NCBI GenBank assembly: GCA_051876105.1
Contig: JBJEHN010000018.1
Span: forward strand, 1 to 41,656
Source of the DNA: W2P13-069 sp051876105
GTDB taxonomy: Bacteria; Actinomycetota; Coriobacteriia; Coriobacteriales; QAMH01
Direction: 5' to 3'
DNA: 41,656 nt
The translations under genes were made by a program, and so were the position numbers. Below are positions 7,229 to 14,336 of this stretch, piece after piece. The notes below the pieces were generated by a model. It worked only from the letters and a program-made list of their open reading frames with translations. It was not told the DNA's origin and searched no databases. Within the stretch, counting starts at the first letter, position 1; every line of letters begins with the position of its first letter.

Positions 7229-8536
7229 CTAGATGTAGTTGCCCGGGACATCTGCCAGGGCGTCGTTGACGGTCTTGACGGCGCACATCTTGCCGCACAT
7301 GGTGCAGGTGCCCTCCTCGCCCTTGGGCGCGCTCTCGTAGATCGCGCGGGCGGTCTGGCCGTCGATGGCCAGGCGGAACATCTCGTCCCAGTCGAAGGCG
7401 TGGCGGGCGTCCGCCATCTTGTTGTCGCGCTCGCGGGCGCCGGGGATGCCCTTGGCGATGTCACCCGCATGGGCGGCGATGCGCGCGGCCACGATGCCCT
7501 CGTGGACGTCGTGCACGTCCGGCAGACGCAGGTGCTCGGCTGGCGTCACATAGCAGAGGAAGTCGGCCCCGTTGGCTGCGGCGATCGCGCCGCCGATGGC
7601 GCAGGCGATGTGGTCGTAGCCGGCGGCGACGTCGGTCACCAGCGGCCCCAGCACGTAGAAGGGCGCGTTGTGGCAGAGCCGCTTCTCGATCTTCATGTTG
7701 GCCGCGATCTCGTCGAGCGCCATGTGGCCGGGGCCCTCGATCATCACCTGGACGTTGTGGTCCCAGGCGCGGCGGGTGAGCTCGCCGAGCTCGATGAGTT
7801 CCTGGATCTGGGCGGCGTCGGTCGAGTCGTCGATGCAGCCCGGGCGGCAGGCGTCGCCTAGCGAGATGGTCATGTCGTACTTGTAGAGCAGCTCCATGAG
7901 CTCGTCGTAGTGCTCGAAGAAGGGGTTCTCGTTGCCAGTGATGCGCATCCAGGCGAACAGCAGGCTGCCCCCGCGAGAGACGATGTTCATCTTGCGGCCG
8001 CTGCGCATGAAGGCCTCCACCGTGCGGCGGTTGATGCCCGCGTGGATGGTGACGAAGTCCACGCCGTCCTTGGCGTGCGCCTCGACCACCTCGAAGAGGT
8101 CCTCCCAGGTGATGGAGGCGAGGGGCTTTTCCAGGTAGCCGATGGCATCGTACATGGGCACGGTGCCCACCATGGCGGATGACTTGGCGATGAGGTCGCG
8201 GCGGAACTTGGAGGTCTTGCCGCAGTTGGAGAGGTCCATGATGCCCTCAACGCCGAACGAGAGCGCCATGTCGACCTTGCGCATCTCGACCTCGTAGTCG
8301 TGAAGGTCGCCGGAGACGCCCAGGTTGACGTTGATCTTGGTGGAGAGGCCCTCGCCTACGCCCCAGGGGTCGAGCGCGGCGTGGTTGTGGTTGGCGGGGA
8401 TGGCGATGCGCCCGGCGGCGACGCCCGCGCGGATGAACTCGGGCTCGCGGCCCTCCTTGGCGGCGACGCGCTCCATCTGCGGCGTGACGATGCCGAGCTT
8501 GGCGGCTTCCATCTGGGTCGAGTAACTGGCGGTCAT
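7229..8536 (-). CDS. thiC: phosphomethylpyrimidine synthase (radical SAM)
   Basis: The product is 435 residues, the shorter ThiC form without the long N-terminal domain of enteric enzymes. It converts aminoimidazole ribotide to HMP phosphate using a 4Fe-4S cluster and SAM. Recognisable stretches are RIAIPANHNH, KINVNLGVSGD, DFVTIHAGINRRTVE, SRGGSLLFAWM, MIEGPGHMALDEI, VLGPLVTDVAAGYDHI and the C-terminal cluster motif TCTMCGKMC, with cysteines at 411, 414 and 418. That spacing is CX2CX3C, whereas the long form is CX2CX4C. The ATG at 8536 is preceded by AAGGAG; a GTG nine codons upstream is less likely. Repeat array 3 separates it from thiD, and it has no riboswitch of its own. Confidence 0.96.
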   Translation of the reverse strand: MTASYSTQMEAAKLGIVTPQMERVAAKEGREPEFIRAGVAAGRIAIPANHNHAALDPWGVGEGLSTKINVNLGVSGDLHDYEVEMRKVDMALSFGVEGIMDLSNCGKTSKFRRDLIAKSSAMVGTVPMYDAIGYLEKPLASITWEDLFEVVEAHAKDGVDFVTIHAGINRRTVEAFMRSGRKMNIVSRGGSLLFAWMRITGNENPFFEHYDELMELLYKYDMTISLGDACRPGCIDDSTDAAQIQELIELGELTRRAWDHNVQVMIEGPGHMALDEIAANMKIEKRLCHNAPFYVLGPLVTDVAAGYDHIACAIGGAIAAANGADFLCYVTPAEHLRLPDVHDVHEGIVAARIAAHAGDIAKGIPGARERDNKMADARHAFDWDEMFRLAIDGQTARAIYESAPKGEEGTCTMCGKMCAVKTVNDALADVPGNYI

Positions 8537-8569
8537 GGTTCTCCTTCCTCGAGGGGTGTGCATTCGTTT

Positions 8570-8707
8570 GGGGACAGGCCCCGTTGCGGTTGGGGGACAG
8601 GCCCCGTTGTGCAGTTTGGGGACAGGCCCCGTGGGTCGAGCGGTTGGGAGACAGGCCCCGTTGCGGTTTGGGGACAGGCCCCGTTGTGCAGTTTGGGGAC
8701 AGGCCCC
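8570..8707. repeat. GGGGACAGGCCCC repeat array 3, inside the thiamine run
   Basis: Six copies of GGGGACAGGCCCC (one reads GGGAGACAGGCCCC) lie in the 207 bases between thiD and thiC. The pattern copy-GTTGCGG-copy-GTTGTGCAG-copy-GTGG occurs twice, pointing to local duplication. On the thiamine transcript it would form a string of small stems between two co-directional genes. Confidence 0.85.
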
Positions 8708-8743
8708 GTGGGGGGTTGCGGTGCCTCCGCGGGGCGGAGTCGA

Positions 8744-9700
8744 TCAGGTAACGGGGTTGAGCAGCTTGGAGCCGCAGCCGGGCTGCCAGGCGCGCGCCAT
8801 GCAGGCCTGCAGCAGCGCGTGGGCCTCGCCCACTGCGCGCGGCAGCTCCAAGCCGCGCGCCAAACCGCAGGCGATGGCGGTGGAGAGTATGCAGCCCGTG
8901 CCGTGGAACTCGCCCTCCAGCCGCGGTGCGCTGTAGCCGATCGGGCGGCCCATGATGGCGTCGCGTTGGCCGGGGCCCACGTGCACGCGCACGGCGGGCA
9001 CGTGCTCGGCGCTGCTGGGAACGAGTGCCGACGCAAGGGCGAGCTCGAGCGCCGCCGCTGGCCCGAAGAGCAGGTCGCAGGCCGTGCCGCCGCTGCCGTG
9101 GCCGCCCTTCACGAGCACCGCGCCCGCACCAGCTGCCATGAGCGTGCGGGCGCTCCACGCAGCCAGCACCTCGTCGGAGGCATGCAGCGGCTCTGCCGCA
9201 GAGGAGTTCTCTGCCGTGGTGGAGCCTGAGAGCATCTGCTGGCAGTAGCCGGCCAGGGTGCGCCCTTCCGGCAGGTTGGGCGTGAGCAGGCTCGCAAGCG
9301 GCAGCAGGTGGCGGCAGATCGCACGGCCCACGACCTCGCGCGGCCCGCGGCTGTCTGTTGTGGCAGCGAGCACGGGGTCAACGACGATTGGCAGCTGCGG
9401 GTTGGCCGCGCGCTGCCGGGCCAAGACGCGGGCAACGGCAACGGCGGCCTCCGGGCTGCCCAGCATGCCCACCTTGACGGCAGCAACAGGCAGCTCGCTG
9501 AACGCTGCGCCCACCTGCGCCTCGATCACGCCCGGGTCCACCAGCTGCACCGGCCCGAACGAGCAAGTGCTCTGCACCGTGACGCAGGTCAGCGCTGTTG
9601 CCGCATGCGCCCCCAGGGCCGCAGCGGTCTTGACGTCTGCTTGGATGCCGGCACCGGCGCTGCTGTCCGAGCCCCCGATGGCCAGGATGCAGGTTTCCAC
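8744..9700 (-). CDS. thiD: hydroxymethylpyrimidine/phosphomethylpyrimidine kinase
   Basis: The product is 318 residues, longer than the usual ~265; the extra length lies in loops after LLTPNLPEG. It phosphorylates HMP twice to HMP diphosphate for ThiE. Motifs are ILAIGGSDSSAGAGIQADVK at the start, TCVTVQSTCSFGPVQ, VKVGMLGS, VVDPVLAATT, VLVKGGHG and the anion hole HGTGCILSTAIACGLARG. The start is read as the GTG at 9700, which follows GAGG and GGAGG at good distance; longer frames would run back through the riboswitch. It is the first gene of the thiamine run, under direct control of the TPP riboswitch. Confidence 0.93.
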   Translation of the reverse strand: METCILAIGGSDSSAGAGIQADVKTAAALGAHAATALTCVTVQSTCSFGPVQLVDPGVIEAQVGAAFSELPVAAVKVGMLGSPEAAVAVARVLARQRAANPQLPIVVDPVLAATTDSRGPREVVGRAICRHLLPLASLLTPNLPEGRTLAGYCQQMLSGSTTAENSSAAEPLHASDEVLAAWSARTLMAAGAGAVLVKGGHGSGGTACDLLFGPAAALELALASALVPSSAEHVPAVRVHVGPGQRDAIMGRPIGYSAPRLEGEFHGTGCILSTAIACGLARGLELPRAVGEAHALLQACMARAWQPGCGSKLLNPVT

Positions 9701-9710
9701 GGCGTGCCTC

Positions 9711-9796
9711 ACCTCCAAACCCCGCATTACCGGGGTCGTGTTGTACGGTCGGGGCGGCGCCAGCCCCCTCTCAGCCACCTGCCGGCAGCTCCCGTT
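9711..9796 (-). promoter_or_regulatory. TPP riboswitch (THI element)
   Basis: On the minus strand the conserved blocks of the thiamine pyrophosphate aptamer occur in order: ACGGGAGC, then GGCTGAGAGGGGGC closing with GCCCC, then GACCGT pairing back to ACGG, then CCCCGGTAATGCGGGG (P4/P5 with the TAATGC loop), and the 3' strand GGAGGTG. The 3' strand contains the ribosome-binding site of thiD, so TPP binding probably blocks translation initiation directly. The middle block is somewhat diverged from consensus. Confidence 0.82.
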
Positions 9797-9861
9797 GGTT
9801 GAAGAATACGGGGCGATGGTACCACGCCCTGCAGCCGTCTCCGGCTGCGCGGCTGGCCGCA

Positions 9862-9919
9862 GTCCAAGATGTGGGGTTAGGCGGCGTTCAGTGTCCAAGA
9901 AAGCGCGTTAGACGGCGTT
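9862..9919. repeat. second repeat family, two tandem copies
   Basis: GTCCAAGATGTGGGGTTAGG runs into CGGCGTT (9862-9888), and TGTCCAAGAAAGCGCGTTAG into ACGGCGTT (9892-9919). Both are diverged copies of the element at 3732-3861. They lie upstream of the thiamine riboswitch and downstream of the lysozyme gene. Confidence 0.75.
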
Positions 9920-10005
9920 CGCAAAAGGAGCAGGGCCCCTCCCGTTATCCCGAGCACAGCAAGCGTTAGCGAGCGGAGTGGCGAAACCACGGCCCGCGTA
10001 CAGAG

Positions 10006-10069
10006 GTCTCCCGGCTCAGCTGGAGACCCTTCGACTCCGGCGCCTTCGGCGCCTGCGCTCAGGATGACG
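10006..10069. repeat. extragenic palindromic element of the CTCAGGATGAC type
   Basis: GTCTCC...GGAGAC forms a hairpin (10006-10027), followed by CCTTCGACTCC, then GGCGCCTTCGGCGCC (10039-10053), a stem that can close on a CTTCG loop, then GCTCAGGATGAC. Elements of the form GTCATCCTGAGC...GTCGAAGG are common intergenic repeats in many bacteria. Here it lies just downstream of the lysozyme stop. The span 9920-10005 holds nothing I recognise. Confidence 0.7.
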
Positions 10070-10152
10070 GAAAAGCGGCACTGCACCCCGGGCATGCTGC
10101 CCCCGGAGCGCCCGGAGCATCGCATGCCCTGCGGCCCTTTGCCGCCAGCCCC

Positions 10153-12087
10153 CTACAGCTTCTTGGTGTAGCTCAGCTTGACCCAGCCCGTGTTGTTCAC
10201 GTAGCCCCAGGTCTTGGCGCTGTTGAGCTTGGTGATGCACACCGTCTGGCCGCTCTTCAGCGCACCGACAACCGCAGCGCTGGTCGAAGCGCTCTTGCGC
10301 ACGTTGAGGCTGCTGGCCGTCACCTTGGCGTTGTAGGCGCCCTTCACCCACGCCCCGTAGAGCTTCTTGGCGCCGGTGCTGCCCTTCTCGATTGCAAACA
10401 GCGGCGCGCCAGTGCAGGCGCTGGTGGTGTACCAGCCGGCAAAGCCGTAGCCCTTGCGGGTGGGCAGCGGCAGGTCGAAGGTGGCGGTGGTCACCTTATA
10501 GCTCGACATGGGGTTGGCGGGCATAGTGCCCTTGGCAAGCGTGTACGTGATCTTGTAGGTCTTGACCTTCCACTTGGCGCAGACGACAACCTCCTCGCCG
10601 GCCTCAGCCTGGACCTCGGTCACCAGGTTGCCCTCGCTGTCATACCAGCCAAGGAAGCTGTAGCCCTTGCGTGTGGGAGCTGACAGCACCGTGGCCTGGG
10701 AGGGCAGCACCTTGGAGGGGTTGGCCGCGTTGTTGGTGCCGCCGTTCAGCGTGTAGCTGATGGTGTAGGTCTCCTCCTGCTTCCACTTGGCATAGACGGT
10801 GACCGTCTTGTTCTTGGTTGCCTTGACGCTGGTGACCAGGCTGTCCTCCTGGAAGTCCGGCGTGGTGTACCAGCCCTCGAAGGTGTAGCCGCTGCGTGTG
10901 GGCGCGGCCAGCTCGGTGGCGTTCTTGGTCCAGGCGCTGGCGGGGTTGCTCGCGCTGTTCGTGCCGCCGTCGAGCTCGTAGACGATGTTGTAGGTGTTCT
11001 TGGTCCACTTGGCAGTGAGCGTCACGGCAGGGTAGTCGGCCTTGCTCACGCTGGTAACCTTGGTGCCGTTGGCGTACCAGCCCTTGAAGCTGTAGTACTT
11101 GCGCGTGGGCTCTGCCAGCTCCAGCACGCCGCCCTTGGGATACTCGGTCACGTTGGCGGGGTCGTTTGTGCCGCTGTTCATCACATAGCAGATGGTCCCG
11201 CCGGGGATGGGCGCCTTGACGTCAGCGCTGTTGAACTCGTCGTTGAAGATGATGTTGGTGTCCACGCGGTTGATGCCGTCGTTTGCGCCGGTGACCCACC
11301 CGCGGCTGGTGAACTGCCAGAGGTCGAGGTAGTCACCGTAGCTCTTCATCGCCACGGGGAAGCTGCTCGCCGAGGGGCGGCAGTACGAGCACTGGGAGTT
11401 GTACTGCGCCACCCACTTGCTCCAGCCGTAGTCGTTGAAGACGTCGTCTGTGAGGTAGCTCATGAACCAGCTGGTGGAGGCGTAGATCCCCACGTTGTAG
11501 CCCTCGGCTGCGATGGTATTGCAGAAAACGGCGGCCATGCGGGCGAGCATCTCGTTGGAGGGGCGCACGCTCGCTTCCTCGAGGTCGTAGTACACGGGCA
11601 GAGCGAGGTCGCTTGGCTCGAGGCCGGCCTCGCGCAGGCAGCGCAGCACGTGCTGGGCCTCGCCGTAGGCCATGGTCTCGTTGTAGGCGTAGGAATAGAG
11701 GTAGACGCCCATCTTGATGCCGTACTGCTTGGCGAGCTTGGCGTTGCGGGCCCACTGGTCGTCATCTTGCGAGCTGTAGTCCTGGCCGTAGCCGCAGCGG
11801 ATGATGGCGTACTTCATGCCCGCGGCCTTGATTTGCTTCCACTTGATGGTGCCGTTGTGCTCGGAGACGTCGATGCACATGGCTTTCGCCCCAGAGATGG
11901 CGATCTTGGCCGAGCCACTGTAGAAGCGGTCTGTGCCGTAGGTCTCGTGCCAGGTGGTGGGGCAGGCGCTGGCACTGCCGCTCACGGCGATGGGCTCGCT
12001 GGTGGCCGCGATGGCGGCAACCGGGGTGGCGACCAATGCGATAGCGGCGAGCACGGCGGCGGCTCGCGCGAGGAGGGTGCGTTTCAT
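10153..12087 (-). CDS. secreted GH25 lysozyme with four InlB-type repeats and SH3 domain
   Basis: The product is 644 residues. A signal peptide (MKRTLLARAA, then an Ala/Val-rich core, cleavage near AIAATS) is followed by a GH25 muramidase domain at about 68-285. Catalytic residues are visible: D73 in CIDVSEHNG and D168/E170 in YYDLEE, plus WQFTSRG and DTNIIF at the end of the barrel. Four InlB B-type repeats follow, each with the FxGWY core (FKGWY, FEGWY, FLGWY, FAGWY), then an SH3 domain starting LNVRKSAST and ending TGWVKLSYTKKL. It probably cleaves the MurNAc-GlcNAc link outside the cell, in wall remodelling or attack on other bacteria. The ATG at 12087 has AAGGAA eight bases upstream. Its C-terminal module is shared with the protein at 511-2076. 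Confidence 0.93.
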   Translation of the reverse strand: MKRTLLARAAAVLAAIALVATPVAAIAATSEPIAVSGSASACPTTWHETYGTDRFYSGSAKIAISGAKAMCIDVSEHNGTIKWKQIKAAGMKYAIIRCGYGQDYSSQDDDQWARNAKLAKQYGIKMGVYLYSYAYNETMAYGEAQHVLRCLREAGLEPSDLALPVYYDLEEASVRPSNEMLARMAAVFCNTIAAEGYNVGIYASTSWFMSYLTDDVFNDYGWSKWVAQYNSQCSYCRPSASSFPVAMKSYGDYLDLWQFTSRGWVTGANDGINRVDTNIIFNDEFNSADVKAPIPGGTICYVMNSGTNDPANVTEYPKGGVLELAEPTRKYYSFKGWYANGTKVTSVSKADYPAVTLTAKWTKNTYNIVYELDGGTNSASNPASAWTKNATELAAPTRSGYTFEGWYTTPDFQEDSLVTSVKATKNKTVTVYAKWKQEETYTISYTLNGGTNNAANPSKVLPSQATVLSAPTRKGYSFLGWYDSEGNLVTEVQAEAGEEVVVCAKWKVKTYKITYTLAKGTMPANPMSSYKVTTATFDLPLPTRKGYGFAGWYTTSACTGAPLFAIEKGSTGAKKLYGAWVKGAYNAKVTASSLNVRKSASTSAAVVGALKSGQTVCITKLNSAKTWGYVNNTGWVKLSYTKKL

Positions 12088-12366
12088 ACTGTGTTTCCTT
12101 ATCTGTTGCGCAGCGGGCGCGCTGCACTAGCCATAGTAGCAGCAGCCCGCATTCCTGAAGGAATTCTTCACCAATCCTGCGCGCTGGGCATTAGCCCCAC
12201 ATTGGAGCTACTGCAACGCGCGGGTGGGCGTTGTGCAAGCGCCGGCCCTCCCCTGCCCGGCAGGCCGCCGGCTTACAGGGCGCTGCCAGAATGCGGGGCA
12301 TCGGGCCCGGTTCGCTAGAATGGGGCGGTGATTCGGTTGGCCACGTTGTCTGCGTTAGGGGGACGG

Positions 12367-13602
12367 ATGCACGCTCGGGAAGACACGCTGCAGGCGCTGC
12401 TTGAGCTGGGCGCCGCCATGCTCCTCAACGGGGCCGAGGTCAACCGCGTGGAGCGGCGGCTCGAGGAGCTGGGGTGCGCCTACGGCGCCAGCGCGATGAG
12501 CGCCTTCGTCATCACGGCCAGCATGCTGGTGACCATGGAGTTCCCAGACGGCACGCAGCTCACGCAGTCGCGGCGCATCCTGGGCGCCGGCGTCACCGAC
12601 TACCGCGTCATCGAGGGCCTGGACCGGCTGGCGCGCGAGTGCACAGCCCAGCCCTGCCCGCCGCAGGAGCTGCAGCAGCGCGTGCGGGAGTGCCAGCAGC
12701 TGCCGTCAGACCGCGCGGGCTTCTACATCGGCAGCGTGCTGGCCGCGGCGGGCTTTGCCGTCTTCTTCGGCGGCGAGTGGACGGAGGCGCTGGTAGCCGG
12801 CGTCTTCGCCCTGCTCGTGGCCTTCATACAGCGCAAGTGGGGCGGCCTGGCCCCCAACCTCATCATCTTCAACCTGGTCTGCTCGCTCATCGCGGGGCTG
12901 CTCATCTGCGCTGTCTCGCAGCTGCTGCCGGAGCTGCGCGTGGACAAGGTGCTCATCGGCGAGGTCATGCTGCTGATCCCGGGCATCGCCATGACCAACG
13001 CCATCCGCGACATGCTCATGGGAGACACCATCGCCGGCGTCATGCGCTTTGTGGAGACCTTGCTGTGGGCGGCCGGCCTGGCCTGCGGCTTCATGACAGC
13101 TCTGCTGCTCACGGGCGTCACCGCGGCGGTGGGCCCCGGTCTGCCGGCCACGCCTGCGGGCATGGCGCTGCAGACAGCCATGGCCTTCGTGGGCTCGCTG
13201 GGCTTTGCGATGATCTTCCACCTGCGCCGCCGCTGGCTCATGGCGGCGAGCCTGGGCGGCATGCTCAGCTGGATGGTCTACCTGGGCGTCACGGCGGGCC
13301 TGGGCACGGGCGACATCTTCCTGCCCACCTTGGTGGCAAGCGCCTTTGCCGCGCTGTACGCGGAGGTCTGCGCCCGCGTGCTCAAGACGCCCTCGCTGCT
13401 CTTCGTGATCCCGGCTGTGATACCGCTCATCCCCGGCGCCGCGCTCTACTACACCATGAGCTTTGCCGTGGTGGCAGACTGGGCCACCTGCAGCGAATAC
13501 CTGCTGCGCACCCTGTGGTTTGCCGCGGGCATCGCCGCCGGCATGTGCATCACCTGGGCAGTCGAGGCCACCCTGCGCCGCAGCCATCAGCTGCGCAGCT
13601 GA
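12367..13602 (+). CDS. thrE: threonine/serine exporter, ThrE family
   Basis: The product is 411 residues. The N-terminal half carries the ThrE signature (ELGAAMLLNGAEVNRVE, then MSAFVITASMLVTM), a cytoplasmic domain followed by five predicted membrane segments; the second half is a ThrE_2-like set of four to five more, containing PGIAMTNAIRDMLMGD before it and IPLIPGAALYYTM within it. ThrE proteins export threonine and serine using the proton gradient. I chose the ATG at 12367, close behind AGGGGGA. A GTG at 12328 would add 13 residues; it lies seven bases past TAGAAT (12315-12320), so a leaderless transcript from that GTG is possible. It converges with the selenoprotein genes, the stops lying 20 bases apart. 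Confidence 0.9.
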   Translation: MHAREDTLQALLELGAAMLLNGAEVNRVERRLEELGCAYGASAMSAFVITASMLVTMEFPDGTQLTQSRRILGAGVTDYRVIEGLDRLARECTAQPCPPQELQQRVRECQQLPSDRAGFYIGSVLAAAGFAVFFGGEWTEALVAGVFALLVAFIQRKWGGLAPNLIIFNLVCSLIAGLLICAVSQLLPELRVDKVLIGEVMLLIPGIAMTNAIRDMLMGDTIAGVMRFVETLLWAAGLACGFMTALLLTGVTAAVGPGLPATPAGMALQTAMAFVGSLGFAMIFHLRRRWLMAASLGGMLSWMVYLGVTAGLGTGDIFLPTLVASAFAALYAEVCARVLKTPSLLFVIPAVIPLIPGAALYYTMSFAVVADWATCSEYLLRTLWFAAGIAAGMCITWAVEATLRRSHQLRS

Positions 13603-13622
13603 GCCCGCCGGGCCACAGTGCC

Positions 13623-13994
13623 TCAGATGTAGAAGCCCTTGGTCACCACGTCGACCACACCCAGGATGCGGCGCAGCTCGAGCTGCACCTGGGGCTCCCA
13701 TTTGATGTAGTGGCGCAGCAGCAGCACCTTCACGCCGTCTGCCTCGAAGGTGCGCGCCGCGTCATGCTGGGCGGTCTCGATGCGCCGCCCCTTGGGGATG
13801 AAGGCGAAGACCTCGCCTATGGCGCCGCCTCAACTGCTCGCCTGGGCCACGTCCACGCAGACGAAGGGAGTCCCGCGGCGCTGCAGGTCGTCGCGCAGGC
13901 GCGCCCCGATGACGAGCGCGGGCGGCTGCAGGCCCGCCGGTGCGGGCTCCGGAGCGGGCATCAGGCCGCAGGCCAGCTGGTCTTCGCAACTCAT
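13623..13994 (-). CDS. predicted selenoprotein B, CC/Se-motif-like (UGA at codon 55 read as Sec)
   Basis: Read through one UGA (13830-13832), this gene encodes 123 residues: a Pro/Ala-rich start, then LVIGARLRDDLQRRGTPFVC, VDVAQASS, Sec55, GGAIGEVFAFIPKGRR, and a second half ending VVDVVTKGFYI. The frame is open on both sides of the UGA, and the sequence aligns column for column with the neighbouring gene, Sec on Sec (VDVAQASSU with VDIIDCVSU; EVFAFIPKG with EVFAYVPKG). A SECIS-like hairpin follows the UGA. The layout fits the small proteins catalogued as CC/Se motif family (seleno)proteins, whose biochemical role is unknown. Its ATG overlaps the upstream stop as ATGA, so translation is coupled. 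Unlike its neighbour it has no Cys three residues before Sec; the nearest is C46. Ordinary gene calling would miss or truncate it. Confidence 0.78.
13803..13817 (-). promoter_or_regulatory. SECIS-like hairpin of selenoprotein B
   Basis: GGCGA-GGTCT-TCGCC forms a 5-bp stem with the loop GGUCU; 17 bases separate the UGA from the loop. The loop and distance resemble the bacterial SECIS of E. coli fdhF (AGGUCU loop, 17 to 18 bases after UGA). The outer stem is weak here. Confidence 0.65.
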
Positions 13995-14296
13995 GAGCTA
14001 ATCCCCTCCGTGTCTATCTCGCCCATATGGCGGTTGCCGTTGTAGCTGAAGCGTAGCTCATCTCCAAGCGCAAGGGCAGGGGTGGTGACGATGATCTTGA
14101 CGCCGCCGCACATGAAGACGGCCGCGGCCTTGGCCTCCAGCCGCTTGGCGAGCATCCCCTTGGGCACGTAAGCGAAGACCTCGCTCGTGTGCCTGCCTCA
14201 ACTCACGCAGTCGATGATGTCGACGGCGATCGCGTCTGCCTTCTTGGCGCGCAGGTGGGCCCTGAGCTCCTCGTCGATGATGATGTGCGGCTGCAT
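13991..14296 (-). CDS. predicted selenoprotein A, CC/Se-motif-like (UGA at codon 33 read as Sec)
   Basis: Read through one UGA (14198-14200), this gene encodes 101 residues: MQPHIIIDEELRAHLRAKKA, DAIAVDIIDCVS, Sec33, GRHTSEVFAYVPKG, then VFMCGGVKIIVTTPALALGD and an end in EIDTEGISS. C30-V-S-Sec33 is a CxxU motif, like the redox motifs of known selenoproteins. The pattern of strand, helix, strand, Sec turn and late strands suggests a small HesB-like or CC/Se-type fold; that assignment is from memory. Start ATG at 14296 has AGGGGG seven bases before it. It lies 40 bases after the pseudouridine synthase gene, in the same direction, and overlaps selenoprotein B by four bases. No selA, selB, selC or selD lies in the window, so the machinery must be elsewhere in the genome. 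Confidence 0.8.
14163..14193 (-). promoter_or_regulatory. SECIS-like hairpin of selenoprotein A
   Basis: Outer stem GGCAC/GTGCC (14189-14193 with 14163-14167), a small internal loop, then AGCGA-GGTCT-TCGCT with loop GGUCU. The loop starts 17 bases after the UGA, the same distance as in selenoprotein B. This is the expected layout for a bacterial SelB-binding element located inside the coding region. Confidence 0.72.
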
Positions 14297-14336
14297 GCAG
14301 CGCCCCCTCTCGCTCGCGCCGGCCAATGTGTACAGT

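Noticed and set aside
9721..9898. Longer thiD start upstream of 9700
   Set aside because: The extension would be encoded by the TPP riboswitch and repeat DNA and adds residues unlike any ThiD.
13762..13989. Short minus-strand frame of 75 residues inside the selenoprotein B region
   Set aside because: Arg/Ala/Pro-rich shadow in another frame with no ribosome-binding site; the read-through frame explains the region.
13623..14296. The two UGA-containing genes as simple pseudogenes
   Set aside because: Both stops are UGA, in the same alignment column, with homology continuing past them and a similar hairpin behind each. Independent nonsense mutations would not give this pattern.
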